This document shows, piece after piece, positions 1 through 9,269 of a stretch of DNA of 64,000 nt. Below the pieces are notes generated by a model. That model saw nothing but the letters and a program-made list of their open reading frames with translations. It did not search any database and was not told where the DNA came from. The stretch's first letter is position 1. Each line of letters starts with the position of its first letter. Made by a program: the position numbers and the translations under genes. The stretch is from Polynucleobacter sp. MWH-UH19D (lineage in GTDB: Bacteria > Pseudomonadota > Gammaproteobacteria > Burkholderiales > Burkholderiaceae). Location of the stretch: positions 744,001 through 808,000 of the forward strand of contig NZ_CP099571.1 of NCBI RefSeq assembly GCF_040409795.1. Reading direction: 5' to 3'.

Positions 1-449
1 ATAAAGTTTCCTGAGATCACTGAGATGCGTGAGCCAGCCATTGGGGTATTTGGTAGACCGCGACTAAATGCTGCTTCAATATCTAGACGCAATTCACCGG
101 CAGCTTCTTTGACACACTCTAGGGCGGCTGCATCAGTAATCCGATAGCTATGCATTGCACTCTTGCCAAACTTGCTCTTAATTTTGCGCAATTTGAGCTG
201 TTCTTCAATTTGAGGGCGAATACCATGAACCAAAACAATCCGCATACCCATGGCATGCAACATGGCGATATCTTCGATAAGGTTCTCAAGACCCGCTTCC
301 TGTACAAGTTCACCAGCAAAAGCGATGACAAAGGTTTTTTCGCGAAAGCTATGAATGTAGGGTGCGACATCGCGCAACCACCCTACGAAAGGGAAGTTGG
401 AGGTAGATTCTTCGGCGTTGGACGCCTGGTTTGGTGCATTTGTCGGCAT
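1..449 (-). CDS. argA: N-acetylglutamate synthase, N-terminal part (partial at window edge)
   Basis: The reverse strand from an ATG at 447-449 reads MPTNAPNQASNAEE and runs off the left edge without a stop, so only about 149 residues are visible. From about residue 35 the sequence (FVIAFAGELVQEAG, then IVLVHGIRPQIEEQL) is the amino-acid-kinase fold typical of ArgA, which acetylates glutamate as the first step of arginine synthesis. The C-terminal acetyltransferase domain lies outside the window. The start is divergent from hrpA, with only 17 bp between the two start codons. No Shine-Dalgarno is visible before the ATG, and a perfect TATAAT lies 10 bp upstream of it, so the mRNA may be leaderless or nearly so. 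Confidence 0.85.
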   Translation of the reverse strand, partial: MPTNAPNQASNAEESTSNFPFVGWLRDVAPYIHSFREKTFVIAFAGELVQEAGLENLIEDIAMLHAMGMRIVLVHGIRPQIEEQLKLRKIKSKFGKSAMHSYRITDAAALECVKEAAGELRLDIEAAFSRGLPNTPMAGSRISVISGNF

Positions 450-458
450 AGTGAGAAA

Positions 459-487
459 ATTATAGGGTGCAAGAGCCCATAAACCAA
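459..487 (-). promoter_or_regulatory. Candidate sigma-70 promoter of argA
   Basis: On the minus strand there is a perfect -10 hexamer TATAAT (plus positions 459-464), with TTGGTT 17 bp upstream (482-487) as a weak -35. Transcription would begin around 450-453, one to a few bases before the argA ATG. The promoter overlaps the first codons of hrpA. Confidence 0.5.
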
Positions 488-3400
488 CAAAAACCCAAGT
501 CAACTCCAAAGCCTGTGCCTGCTTCCAACACTGGTCGAAGGCTTGAGATCCGCTTTCCAGAAGAATTGCCAGTCTCTGGTCAGCGCCAGCTGATCAAAGA
601 TGCCCTGCACAGCCACCAGGTAGTGATTGTTTGCGGTGAGACTGGTTCTGGTAAGACAACACAGCTACCCAAGATCTGCTTGGATCTTGGTCGAGGCACG
701 ATCAATGGTGGAAAGTTAATTGGGCATACCCAGCCTCGCAGAATCGCTGCAACTGCAACAGCCAAGCGTATTGCTCAAGAGCTGGGTTCACCCATCGGGC
801 AAGACGTTGGCTATCAGGTTCGCTTTGCGGATAAAACTAGCAATAGCGCCTCTATTAAATTAATGACAGATGGCATCTTGCTGGCTGAGACCCAGCGGGA
901 CCCTCGGTTGCGAGCCTATGACACGCTCATCATTGACGAGGCTCATGAACGTAGCCTCAATATTGATTTTTTATTGGGTTACCTCAGGCAACTGCTACCC
1001 AAGCGCCCAGACCTCAAGTTGATTATTACCTCGGCCACGATTGATGCGCAGCGCTTTGCTGAGCATTTTGCGATCGATGGCAAAGTGGCGCCAGTGATTG
1101 AGGTGAGTGGTAGGTTGTTTCCAGTGGAGCAGCGCTACTCTCCGCTTGAGTCAGATCTTCAGCCTGAAACAAAACCGGATGCAAAAAGAGAATCTAAGGC
1201 GGCAAAAGAAATTCCAGAGGCGGTAGCCGAAGAAATTGCCAAGCTTTGGCGGGAGGGTGCAGCAGGTGCTGGAGATGTCTTGGTATTTTTGCCAGGTGAG
1301 CGAGAGATTCGGGATTGTGCCGAAGCCTTGCGAAAGGACCATGTTTTACACCAACGCTTTCATCCAGAGGTATTGAGTTTATTTGCACGCCAATCTGTAG
1401 CAGAACAAGAGAGGGTATTTAGTCCCGGTAATGGACGTCGCATCATCCTGACGACAAACGTTGCGGAGACTTCGCTGACAGTTCCCAATATTCGTTATGT
1501 GATTGATAGTGGTTTAGCCAGAGTGAAGCGCTATTCCTATCGCAATAAAGTAGAGCAATTACAAGTCGAGCCAATATCACAGGCTGCCGCCAATCAACGA
1601 GCGGGTCGTTGCGGTCGCGTATCAGATGGTATTTGCGTACGTCTCTATAGCGAGCAAGATTTTCAGGGAAGACCTAAATTTACCGATCCTGAAATTCTTC
1701 GTAGCTCTCTAGCCGCAGTGTTGCTTCGCATGAGTGCATTACGTCTGCCGACAATTGCGCAATTCCCATTTATCGATAAGCCTCTTGGAAGAGCAATTGC
1801 AGATGGTGTGCAACTTTTGGATGAGTTGGGAGCCATTGAATTTCATGAACAGCAAATAGCATCCAATAAAGATAGCAAGGAGCAATCTAGCCAGTTTAGG
1901 TTAACGCCTATTGGTAAGCAGTTGGCAGATCTGCCGCTTGATCCTCGCATTGGTCGAATGCTTTTGGCGGCCAAAGAGCAAAATGTCTTAAAGGAAGTCA
2001 CTATTATTGCCTCGGCTTTAGCCACTCAAGATCCGCGTGATCGCCCAATCGATCAAGCTGCGGCTGCGGATCAAGCACATTTGCAGTTTGCTGACGAACG
2101 TTCTGAATTCTTAAGTTTTGTAAAGCTGTGGAATTGGTATCAGGATGCTTTACAGCACAAGCATAGTAATCGTCAGTTAGAGAATCTTTGTCGCAGTAAA
2201 TTCTTGTCTCCGCGTCGAATGCGTGAATGGCGTGATGTGCATGGTCAGTTGCACACGATGCTTGGTGAAAAGGGCTGGAAAGAAAATGCGACTCCTGCTA
2301 CCTATGAGCAAATCCACTTAGCACTATTAACTGGCTTACTGGGATTTATTGCTAAAAAAGAAGAAGACGAGAAGTCTCAGGACCGCAATAGCAAGACTGG
2401 CGGCTATGTAGGGGCTCGAGGCATTCGTCCATTTATTTGGCCAGGCTCTACGATTGGTAAAAAAGCGGGTGCCTGGATTTTGGCAGGAGAGCTACAAGAG
2501 ACTAGCAGAATGTATGCGCGCACGATTGCCAAAATAGAGCCGCAGTGGGTTGAGAAAGTCGCCACCCATCGATTGATCAAATCTTTGAGCGATCCTTTTT
2601 GGGATAACCGTCAAGGTGAGGTATTGGCATTTGAGCGCGGCACTTTATATGGATTACCGATTTATCACGGACGTCGTGTACGTTATGAGCCTCATGATCC
2701 GCAAGAAGCACGTGAACTATTTATTCGTCAGGCATTGGTTCAGGAAGAAATGTTTGGGCGCATGGATACTCCTGCACTTCAACGCGAAACCGAGGCGGAT
2801 GCAAAACGTAAATATTCCAATGCTTTTGGGTTTTTTTGGCACAACCACCGATTAGTAAAAGAGATTGAGGCGTTAGAGCATCGTTCACGTCGCCCCGATG
2901 TGTTGGTAGATGACGATTTACTATTTGCTTTTTATGACTCCCGGATTCCGAAAGATATTTGTAATCGCGAGAGTCTAAGAAACTATTTGCATAAACACCC
3001 TGATCTAGATGTCCAGCTTCGTCTAGAAAAGGCAGACCTGATGCGCCATGAAGCGGCAGGCATTACCGTTGATCGCTATCCCAAGGTAATGAAAGTAGGT
3101 GGTGCACAACTGAATTTGACGTATCACTTTGAACCAGCTAGCCCTAAGGACGGAGTCACCTTGGTAGTGCCATTAGCACAGCTAAATCAAATTGATGGAC
3201 GTCGTTGTGAGTGGCTGGTGCCAGGAATGTGTGAAGAGAAGATTTTGTTGTTACTCAAGACGCTCCCACAAAAACTTCGACGCCATTGCGTTCCCTTGCC
3301 TGATTACGCTAAGTCTTATCTTGAGCGCAAGCTAGATAGCAATCAATTTGGCATAGGTGATTTTTTGGATAGCCTCATTGAAGATATTCGGCGAGAGCGC

Positions 3401-4531
3401 GGTCTGGAAATCAAGAGAGTGGATTTCAGGCCAGAGGCATTGCCTTTGCATTGCTCTATGAATTTTCGTTTAATCGATGAGCATGGTCGCCAACTCGAGC
3501 TTGATCGTAATCTGGCGCGCTTGCGATCAGAGTATGGGCAAACGGCCCGTGAGGCCTTTCAGGCAGTAACTCAAGAGTTTGCCAATGCCGAATTGGGTAT
3601 TGATCAAGTGAAACCCCAAGTCTCTGCTAAAAAGAATGCACCAGAACAAGTTCGTAAAGTAGAGCAGGGTGGATACCGAAGTTGGGATTTTGGTGAACTT
3701 CCAGAAACCCTCGAAATCGCTAAAGGTAATAAGACTCTCTTTGGTTACCCCGCTTTAATTGATCGTGGGGACTACTGTGATCTAGAAGTGTTTGATGATT
3801 TATTAGAGGCACGCAAGCAACATGCCCAGGGTTTATTGCGCCTCTTTGCCTTAAACAACAAAGACACCCTGAAGGCACTGCAAAAACAATTACCTGGCAT
3901 TCGTGAGATTGGTTTGCTCTTTATTAATGTCGGATCGGTAGATGGGCTGATTGAGCAAATACTAAATCTTGCTGTAGAGCGAGCGTTTATGGCGGAGCCA
4001 TTGCCCAATACAGCGGAGTTATTTACACAACGACTTCAAGAGGGTAAACCAAGACTGGCCCTGATTGCACAAGAGATTGCCCGACATACTCTGGCCGCAT
4101 TGCAAGCCTATGCCGATCTTCAAAAGAAGATGGCTCAGGCAAAAGCAGTTTCCCCGACCGCCTATGCTGATATTCAGACACAAGTGCAGGGTTTAATCTT
4201 TGCAAAGTTCGTTGCCAACATACCCTATGCCCAATTGGTGCATTTGCCGCGCTACCTCAAAGCCATTGCATTGCGAATTGATAAGTTGCGATCTAATCCA
4301 GCCCGAGATGCACAGTGCCAAAAGGATTGGGAGTCGGTAGCAAGACCCTGGCAAAAGCTTCTGCAGGGAAGCAAGGGTTCCGCTTCCTACGCGATGGAGG
4401 GTGATCAGGCCCTCATGGATTTTCGTTGGCAACTAGAGGAACTAAGAGTGGCTTTGTACGCCCAGGAACTGAAAACCCCGACACCAATGTCCCTTAAGCG
4501 CTTAGAAAAAGTTTTGGCCAGCTTGCGCTAG
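467..4531 (+). CDS. hrpA: ATP-dependent RNA helicase HrpA
   Basis: A 1354-residue DEAH-box helicase of normal HrpA length. Visible motifs are Walker A GETGSGKT (residues 57-64), DEAH (157-160), SAT (189-191) and the motif VI region QRAGRCGR, followed by the helicase-associated region and a long HrpA-specific C-terminal half. HrpA is a cytoplasmic RNA helicase; in E. coli it has been linked to mRNA processing and to rescue of stalled ribosomes. The start is GTG at 467. It is the only reasonable initiator before the conserved region, because no in-frame ATG occurs until far into the helicase domain. Its promoter would have to lie inside argA, so the two genes share their 5' ends tightly. Confidence 0.95.
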   Translation: MQEPINQQKPKSTPKPVPASNTGRRLEIRFPEELPVSGQRQLIKDALHSHQVVIVCGETGSGKTTQLPKICLDLGRGTINGGKLIGHTQPRRIAATATAKRIAQELGSPIGQDVGYQVRFADKTSNSASIKLMTDGILLAETQRDPRLRAYDTLIIDEAHERSLNIDFLLGYLRQLLPKRPDLKLIITSATIDAQRFAEHFAIDGKVAPVIEVSGRLFPVEQRYSPLESDLQPETKPDAKRESKAAKEIPEAVAEEIAKLWREGAAGAGDVLVFLPGEREIRDCAEALRKDHVLHQRFHPEVLSLFARQSVAEQERVFSPGNGRRIILTTNVAETSLTVPNIRYVIDSGLARVKRYSYRNKVEQLQVEPISQAAANQRAGRCGRVSDGICVRLYSEQDFQGRPKFTDPEILRSSLAAVLLRMSALRLPTIAQFPFIDKPLGRAIADGVQLLDELGAIEFHEQQIASNKDSKEQSSQFRLTPIGKQLADLPLDPRIGRMLLAAKEQNVLKEVTIIASALATQDPRDRPIDQAAAADQAHLQFADERSEFLSFVKLWNWYQDALQHKHSNRQLENLCRSKFLSPRRMREWRDVHGQLHTMLGEKGWKENATPATYEQIHLALLTGLLGFIAKKEEDEKSQDRNSKTGGYVGARGIRPFIWPGSTIGKKAGAWILAGELQETSRMYARTIAKIEPQWVEKVATHRLIKSLSDPFWDNRQGEVLAFERGTLYGLPIYHGRRVRYEPHDPQEARELFIRQALVQEEMFGRMDTPALQRETEADAKRKYSNAFGFFWHNHRLVKEIEALEHRSRRPDVLVDDDLLFAFYDSRIPKDICNRESLRNYLHKHPDLDVQLRLEKADLMRHEAAGITVDRYPKVMKVGGAQLNLTYHFEPASPKDGVTLVVPLAQLNQIDGRRCEWLVPGMCEEKILLLLKTLPQKLRRHCVPLPDYAKSYLERKLDSNQFGIGDFLDSLIEDIRRERGLEIKRVDFRPEALPLHCSMNFRLIDEHGRQLELDRNLARLRSEYGQTAREAFQAVTQEFANAELGIDQVKPQVSAKKNAPEQVRKVEQGGYRSWDFGELPETLEIAKGNKTLFGYPALIDRGDYCDLEVFDDLLEARKQHAQGLLRLFALNNKDTLKALQKQLPGIREIGLLFINVGSVDGLIEQILNLAVERAFMAEPLPNTAELFTQRLQEGKPRLALIAQEIARHTLAALQAYADLQKKMAQAKAVSPTAYADIQTQVQGLIFAKFVANIPYAQLVHLPRYLKAIALRIDKLRSNPARDAQCQKDWESVARPWQKLLQGSKGSASYAMEGDQALMDFRWQLEELRVALYAQELKTPTPMSLKRLEKVLASLR

Positions 4532-4577
4532 GTCAAATTTGAGCCCCGAGAAGGGTTTTTAGGCATTTTGCATTGCT

Positions 4578-4583
4578 TACAAT
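4578..4583 (+). promoter_or_regulatory. Candidate -10 box directly before the beta-propeller gene
   Basis: TACAAT at 4578-4583 ends six bases before the ATG at 4590. No convincing -35 is present (GTTTTT at the right spacing) and no Shine-Dalgarno lies between it and the ATG. If used, the transcript would start at or next to the start codon. Confidence 0.35.
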
Positions 4584-4589
4584 GTGACT

Positions 4590-5630
4590 ATGCACACATT
4601 TATCAAGATTAGAACTTTTAGCGCTATTGCCTTATCTTTGGGCTTTGTATTTGCCAACTTGCAAATTCCTGTCAATGCACAATCGAGTGCTAGCACTAGT
4701 GCAACAGCAGCTGCTCCCACACAACCAAAGCTAGCCGTAATCCTAAACTCGGGGTCAGCCTCTGTCAGCTTGATCGATATGCAAACTCGTCAAGTCACCA
4801 AAACAATTCCGGTGGGCAAAGAGCCGCATCACTTGATGATGACGCCAGATCAAAAAACCTTGTTGATTGCCAATGCCGCAGGTAATGATGTGGTCTTGAT
4901 GAATCCAGTTAGCGGTGAAATCACTGGGCGCGTTCCCAATATTATTGACCCATACCAAATTGGCTATTCGCCAAATCACAAATGGTTTGTGGCTAACGGT
5001 AATCGCTTGGATCGTGTGGATATTTATGCTGCTAATGGTGCCGATCTCAAATTGGCTAAGACAATTAAATTAGCAAAGACGCCAAGCCATATTGCTTTTA
5101 CTGCAGATAGCAAAATTGCCTTTATCACTCTACAAGACTCAAGTGAGCTCGCTGCAATTGATTTAGAGACGCAAACTGTTTTATGGGTCATGCCAACAGG
5201 GAAGGTTCCTGCTGGGTTATGGATGACGCCTGGCGATCAGTATCTATTGGTAGGCATTACTGGTGAAGACAATGTACAAGTCATCGATTGGAAAAATCGC
5301 AAAGAGGTAAAGCGAATCTTTACTGGTAAGGGCGCCCATAACTTCCGCCCGCTTGGGGATAAGAAGCATGTCTTTGTAAGCAACCGAATTGCTTCCACAA
5401 TTAGCATGATTAATATGCAAACCTTAGAAAAGGTGGGCGATATTACTGGTCTTCCTTCGGGTCCGGATGATATGGAAATCACTCCCGATGGTAAGAACCT
5501 GTGGGTGACCTTTCGTTTTGCCAAGAAGGTTGGTGTGATTGACATTCCGACCATGAAATTAATGACTGCTATACCCGTAGGTAAGTCTCCTCATGGAGTC
5601 TTCTTTTATCCCAGGGCTTCTTGGGAGTAA
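4590..5630 (+). CDS. Secreted YVTN-type beta-propeller repeat protein
   Basis: About 346 residues. A hydrophobic N-terminus (IALSLGFVFANLQIPVNAQ) acts as a signal peptide, probably cleaved after NAQ, so the mature protein is periplasmic. The rest consists of repeats of the form 'LIDMQTRQVTKTIPVGKEPHHLMMTPDQ', the YVTN/NHL-like beta-propeller pattern (VTKTIPVG, PSHIAFTADSK, PDDMEITPDGKN, MTAIPVGKSPHGVFF). Such propellers are binding or scaffold proteins and the sequence gives no substrate. I chose ATG 4590; an in-frame GTG at 4584 is the alternative. The gene is followed by a NodB-type deacetylase, which could suggest a cell-envelope role, but that is inference. Confidence 0.8.
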   Translation: MHTFIKIRTFSAIALSLGFVFANLQIPVNAQSSASTSATAAAPTQPKLAVILNSGSASVSLIDMQTRQVTKTIPVGKEPHHLMMTPDQKTLLIANAAGNDVVLMNPVSGEITGRVPNIIDPYQIGYSPNHKWFVANGNRLDRVDIYAANGADLKLAKTIKLAKTPSHIAFTADSKIAFITLQDSSELAAIDLETQTVLWVMPTGKVPAGLWMTPGDQYLLVGITGEDNVQVIDWKNRKEVKRIFTGKGAHNFRPLGDKKHVFVSNRIASTISMINMQTLEKVGDITGLPSGPDDMEITPDGKNLWVTFRFAKKVGVIDIPTMKLMTAIPVGKSPHGVFFYPRASWE

Positions 5631-5683
5631 GAAAGGAGTCAATCGGGTGAGTGCTAAGCGGATGAGTGTCAAACGGAATCAAG

Positions 5684-6463
5684 ATGAAGCCTCGTAGCAT
5701 GATTCAATTTACAGCCGCGCTGATGCTCGGCTGTTTTTCATTGTGCGTCAATGCACAGGCACCCGCATGCAATAAAACCGTTTATATGACTTTTGATACA
5801 GGCAATATGTCGGTAGCCCAAAAAGTCGCCGAGATCTTAAAGCGTCAAAATATTAAAGCCACTTTTTTTCTGGCTAATGAGAAAACCTTTCGGGGTGATT
5901 ACGCACTAGAGGATTCATGGAGGCCCTATTGGGAAGAACTCGCTAAAGAGGGGCATCACTTTGGTAGTCATACCTATGACCATACTTATTTTGTAAAAGA
6001 CGGCCCTAAAGGTGAGGTTTTTGAGAAGCCTCAGTTTGGGCCCAAGGCGGGTATGACGGTTTTGTATAACGAGGCGGCAATGTGTAAAGAAATCCGCCGT
6101 GTCGATCAACGCTTTGTGGAGCTAACTAACCAGCCATTGCAAAAGATCTGGCGAGCTCCCGGTGGAAAAACTTCTCCGACTTTGATTCGGATGGGTGAGA
6201 TGTGCGGGTATCAGCATATTGCTTGGGCACCAGCTGGCTTTTTGGGTGATGAGCTCAATTCAGATAAATATCCCAATCAAGTCCTGCTAGAAAAAGCCAG
6301 CACGGCTATTCAGGATGGTGACATTACCATGGCGCATCTTGGTATCTGGTCAAGAAAAGACCCTTGGGCGCCTGCTGTACTTGAGCAATTAATTGTCAAT
6401 TTGAAGCAGCGCGGCTTTTGTTTTGGGCTTCTACCCAAAAGTTCAGGGAATCAGTCAAAATAA
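5684..6463 (+). CDS. Polysaccharide deacetylase (NodB-like) with signal peptide
   Basis: About 259 residues from ATG 5684. The N-terminus (MIQFTAALMLGCFSLCVNAQA) is a signal peptide, so the protein acts in the periplasm or outside the cell. NodB motifs are visible: motif 1 as TFDTG (residues 36-40), motif 2 HTYDH, motif 3 RAPGG, and MAHLG near the end. This fold removes acetyl groups from polysaccharides such as peptidoglycan or chitin-like glycans, using a metal held by Asp-His-His. Here the second Asp of the usual TFDD is Thr, so a metal ligand is missing. An upstream in-frame GTG at 5666 is a less likely start because it would add residues before the signal peptide. Confidence 0.8.
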   Translation: MKPRSMIQFTAALMLGCFSLCVNAQAPACNKTVYMTFDTGNMSVAQKVAEILKRQNIKATFFLANEKTFRGDYALEDSWRPYWEELAKEGHHFGSHTYDHTYFVKDGPKGEVFEKPQFGPKAGMTVLYNEAAMCKEIRRVDQRFVELTNQPLQKIWRAPGGKTSPTLIRMGEMCGYQHIAWAPAGFLGDELNSDKYPNQVLLEKASTAIQDGDITMAHLGIWSRKDPWAPAVLEQLIVNLKQRGFCFGLLPKSSGNQSK

Positions 6464-6466
6464 AGC

Positions 6467-7438
6467 ATGAATTGGACTGATATCACCTCGGGTATTGTTG
6501 CTGTATACGGCAGCATTCAAGAATGGCTATTCACGAATGTCGTTGGCCCAGCGCTTTACCAATTTGATTTAATGTCATGGGCTGAAGATGCCTTTGATGG
6601 CATTGATTGGTTTTTATTTGGCTGTATTCAGATTGCGTTGATCATTTTGGTTCTTCGAACATGGGAGCGCTTCCAGCCAGCAGAAGTGCAGGAGCGTTTT
6701 TCATCGTCAACAAAGGCCGACGTGTTCTATACCATCTTTCATCGGCTTGGGATATTTCACGGTTTGGTGTTTATCGCTTTATCAGGATTCTTTTTTGAGA
6801 TCGACTCAGTCTTGCATGATTTTCGCTTTGATCGCCTGAATGTCGAAAATTGGTGGCCTGGAGTTACCTCAATTCCAGTGGTGAGTTTTCTGATTTATCT
6901 AGTATTGCTTGATTTAGTCGACTACCTCTACCATCGCGCCTCTCACGCTTTTAATTGGTGGTGGCAATTGCACGCTTTGCATCATAGTCAAACAGTGATG
7001 ACCGCTTGGTCAGATAATCGTAATCATGTATTAGATGACATCATGCGCGCATCAGTGATGTCATTTGTTGCATTGTTGTTTGGTGTTTCGCCAGGTCAGT
7101 TTGTTACTCTAGTAGCAATCAGCCAATTTATACAAAGCTGGCAACATGCCAATATCAAAAGCGATTTGGCTATTACTCGATATTTGTTGATTTCTCCGCT
7201 GTACCATCGCATGCATCATGCCGTTGGATATGGGCATGAAGCGCAAGGCAAACCAGGGGTATTGGGCGGATGCAATTTTGGGGTTTTGTTTCCTTGGTGG
7301 GACATGATCTTTAGGACGGCCATATTTCCGAAAGGGGTTTATCCCACTGGCGTGCGAAACTTAACGGTATCGCAAAATATCATTACGCAACAATGGCAGG
7401 GATTAGTCCATGCTGCGCGCGAGTTGTTTGCTAAGTAA
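6467..7438 (+). CDS. Sterol desaturase / fatty acid hydroxylase family membrane protein
   Basis: 323 residues with several hydrophobic segments (about 47-63, 94-110, 136-152, 195-220). The histidine clusters of the di-iron membrane hydroxylase superfamily are present: HRASH (156-160), HALHH (169-173) and HRMHH (247-251), with an additional QHAN near 226. The superfamily hydroxylates or desaturates lipids using O2 in the inner membrane; the exact lipid substrate cannot be read from sequence. The gene starts 3 bp after the deacetylase stop, so the two are probably co-transcribed. Confidence 0.85.
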   Translation: MNWTDITSGIVAVYGSIQEWLFTNVVGPALYQFDLMSWAEDAFDGIDWFLFGCIQIALIILVLRTWERFQPAEVQERFSSSTKADVFYTIFHRLGIFHGLVFIALSGFFFEIDSVLHDFRFDRLNVENWWPGVTSIPVVSFLIYLVLLDLVDYLYHRASHAFNWWWQLHALHHSQTVMTAWSDNRNHVLDDIMRASVMSFVALLFGVSPGQFVTLVAISQFIQSWQHANIKSDLAITRYLLISPLYHRMHHAVGYGHEAQGKPGVLGGCNFGVLFPWWDMIFRTAIFPKGVYPTGVRNLTVSQNIITQQWQGLVHAARELFAK

Positions 7439-7471
7439 TGATCTAAGTTCTAGCCGCTAGTAAGGAGTTAT

Positions 7472-8341
7472 ATGGTTGGTATTCAGCAAGTGTTTAAATC
7501 ATTCGGACTTGCATTGGTCGGTACGATGCATCCACGAATGTTGTGGCTAAGCTTGCGACCTTTTTTGATAGTCTCGATTCTTTGGGGTTGCCTCATTTGG
7601 CTTACTTGGACTCCAGCCTTAGAGGCTTTGAGTATTTTTCTGACGAGCTCTATCTTTACTAGCTGGATACAAGATGGTCTAGTTTGGGCTGGCTTTGATA
7701 ATGCGAGAGCATGGATAGCGCCCTTGTTTTTTGTGATGCTCATTATTCCTTTGATCACAATCAGCTTATTAGTGCTCATTGCTTTTTCTACCGTACCCTC
7801 GATTGTGAATATTGTCGCAAGACAAGCCCAATACCAAGACTTAGAACGCAGACATGGGGGCGGTTTGATTGGTAGCTTGGTCTACACCTTATGGTCCGCT
7901 TTAATCTGCTTGGTACTGGTCATGCTCACTTTGCCGGTATGGTGGGTGCCGCCTCTTGTGGCCATTCTCCCACCTTTGCTTTGGGGTTGGTTAACGATGC
8001 GCTTAATGTCTTATGACGTATTGGCTAAACATGCTAGCGCAGAAGAGCGCGATCTCTTAATTGAAAAATATCGCTGGCCATTATTAGTTATGGGCGTTGC
8101 TTCTGGCATGTTAGGGGCTGTACCAACATTCTTCTGGGCTACCTCTGCTTTAGCTTTGGTACTTTTTCCTATCGTGAGCTTTGTGGCTTTGTGGATTTAT
8201 TCCTTGATCTTTGTGTTTGCGGCTTTATGGTTTAGCCATTTTTTATTAGATGCTTTAAAAACGCTCAGGCAAGAGGAGTTGGACAAAGCTTTAACGGTGC
8301 CAACACGCGTGATTGAAGCGGAGCTTCCTCATCATGACTAA
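7472..8341 (+). CDS. EI24 domain-containing membrane protein
   Basis: 289 residues, strongly hydrophobic with about six membrane segments (near residues 28-45, 75-105, 132-165, 205-225, 228-255). The overall pattern, including 'YDVLAKHASAEERDLL' between membrane segments, resembles the EI24/CysZ-like family seen in Burkholderiales. Function in these bacteria is unknown; CysZ members transport sulfate, but nothing nearby suggests sulfur metabolism. The SD is GGAG in 'aaggagttat'. It overlaps the next gene by 8 bp, indicating translational coupling. Confidence 0.7.
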   Translation: MVGIQQVFKSFGLALVGTMHPRMLWLSLRPFLIVSILWGCLIWLTWTPALEALSIFLTSSIFTSWIQDGLVWAGFDNARAWIAPLFFVMLIIPLITISLLVLIAFSTVPSIVNIVARQAQYQDLERRHGGGLIGSLVYTLWSALICLVLVMLTLPVWWVPPLVAILPPLLWGWLTMRLMSYDVLAKHASAEERDLLIEKYRWPLLVMGVASGMLGAVPTFFWATSALALVLFPIVSFVALWIYSLIFVFAALWFSHFLLDALKTLRQEELDKALTVPTRVIEAELPHHD

Positions 8342-9209
8342 TGAAATGGTAGATGCGCTAAAAAAAGTGGAGGTCGATGCTCCGCAAGGTGATGTCAAAG
8401 CTGCGAGACGTTTTGGCTTAATCGTGATTGGTGATGAGATTTTGTCAGGGCGCCGTCAAGACAAGCACATGAGCAAGCTGATTGAGTTATTGACTGAGCG
8501 TGGCTTGAGTTTGAGTTGGGCAAGGTATGTAGCAGATGATCCTGAGCAAATTACCGCGACTTTAAAAGAAAGCTTTGCAAGCGGGGATGTGGTTTTTAGT
8601 ACTGGCGGGATTGGTGCGACGCCTGATGATCACACTAGGCAATGTGCCGCATTGGCCTTGGGAACAAAAACTGAATTGCATCCTACTGCGCGAGAGTTAA
8701 TTGCTGGTCGCATTCAGTCGATGGCAGAGGGCGACCCAATTAAAGCGGATCTCAACACTCCAGAAAACCAACATCGCTTCAAGATGGGTGAGTTTCCGAT
8801 TGGTAGTGACATTATTCCGAATCCATACAATCAAATTCCGGGCTTTCGGACCAAAGAACATCACTTTCTTCCGGGCTTTCCGGTGATGGCAGCCCCAATG
8901 ATGGCTTGGTGTTTAGATACCCATTACCGAGATTTATTTCATCAAGAAAAATGGGCAGAGCAGAGCTTTATAGTGCCTAAAGGCATTGAGTCGACTTTGA
9001 CACCCCTGATGGAGCGTATCGAAGCAAATTTCCCAGGGGTAAAGGTCTTTAGCCTGCCCTCGGTGGGTGATGCCAGCAAGGGCGGTGTATACGCCCATAG
9101 GCATATTGAATTAGGGATTAAAGGCAATGCCAATCTACTAGAAAGTGCTTGGATTGCCCTAAGAACAGGAACCCAAGAGCTGGGTTACGAGATTCACGAT
9201 ATAACCTAG
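8334..9209 (+). CDS. Molybdopterin-binding (MoaB/Mog, CinA-like) domain protein
   Basis: About 291 residues. The N-terminal part (GLIVIGDEILSGRRQDKH, then FSTGGIGATPDDHTRQ) is the MoCF/CinA N-terminal fold that binds molybdopterin-like or nucleotide ligands. The C-terminal CinA deamidase domain is absent, so this is a stand-alone CinA-N-type protein rather than CinA. The start ATG at 8334 overlaps the EI24 stop and has GGAG at 8320-8323. An upstream in-frame TTG at 8313 is less likely. Its biochemical role is not established. Confidence 0.8.
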   Translation: MTNEMVDALKKVEVDAPQGDVKAARRFGLIVIGDEILSGRRQDKHMSKLIELLTERGLSLSWARYVADDPEQITATLKESFASGDVVFSTGGIGATPDDHTRQCAALALGTKTELHPTARELIAGRIQSMAEGDPIKADLNTPENQHRFKMGEFPIGSDIIPNPYNQIPGFRTKEHHFLPGFPVMAAPMMAWCLDTHYRDLFHQEKWAEQSFIVPKGIESTLTPLMERIEANFPGVKVFSLPSVGDASKGGVYAHRHIELGIKGNANLLESAWIALRTGTQELGYEIHDIT

Positions 9210-9269
9210 TCATTCATGCCCTAAAAAGGTGCAAAATAGCCATTTTTATAGGTTAATGCGGGTATTCGG

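Noticed and set aside
150-482. Plus-strand open frame of 110 codons
   Set aside because: It is antisense to argA, whose reverse-strand translation is clearly an amino-acid-kinase domain; the plus frame has no recognisable domain.
4535-4560. Possible terminator after hrpA (CCCCGAGAAGGG then TTTTT)
   Set aside because: The stem is only three to four base pairs, too weak to support a terminator call.
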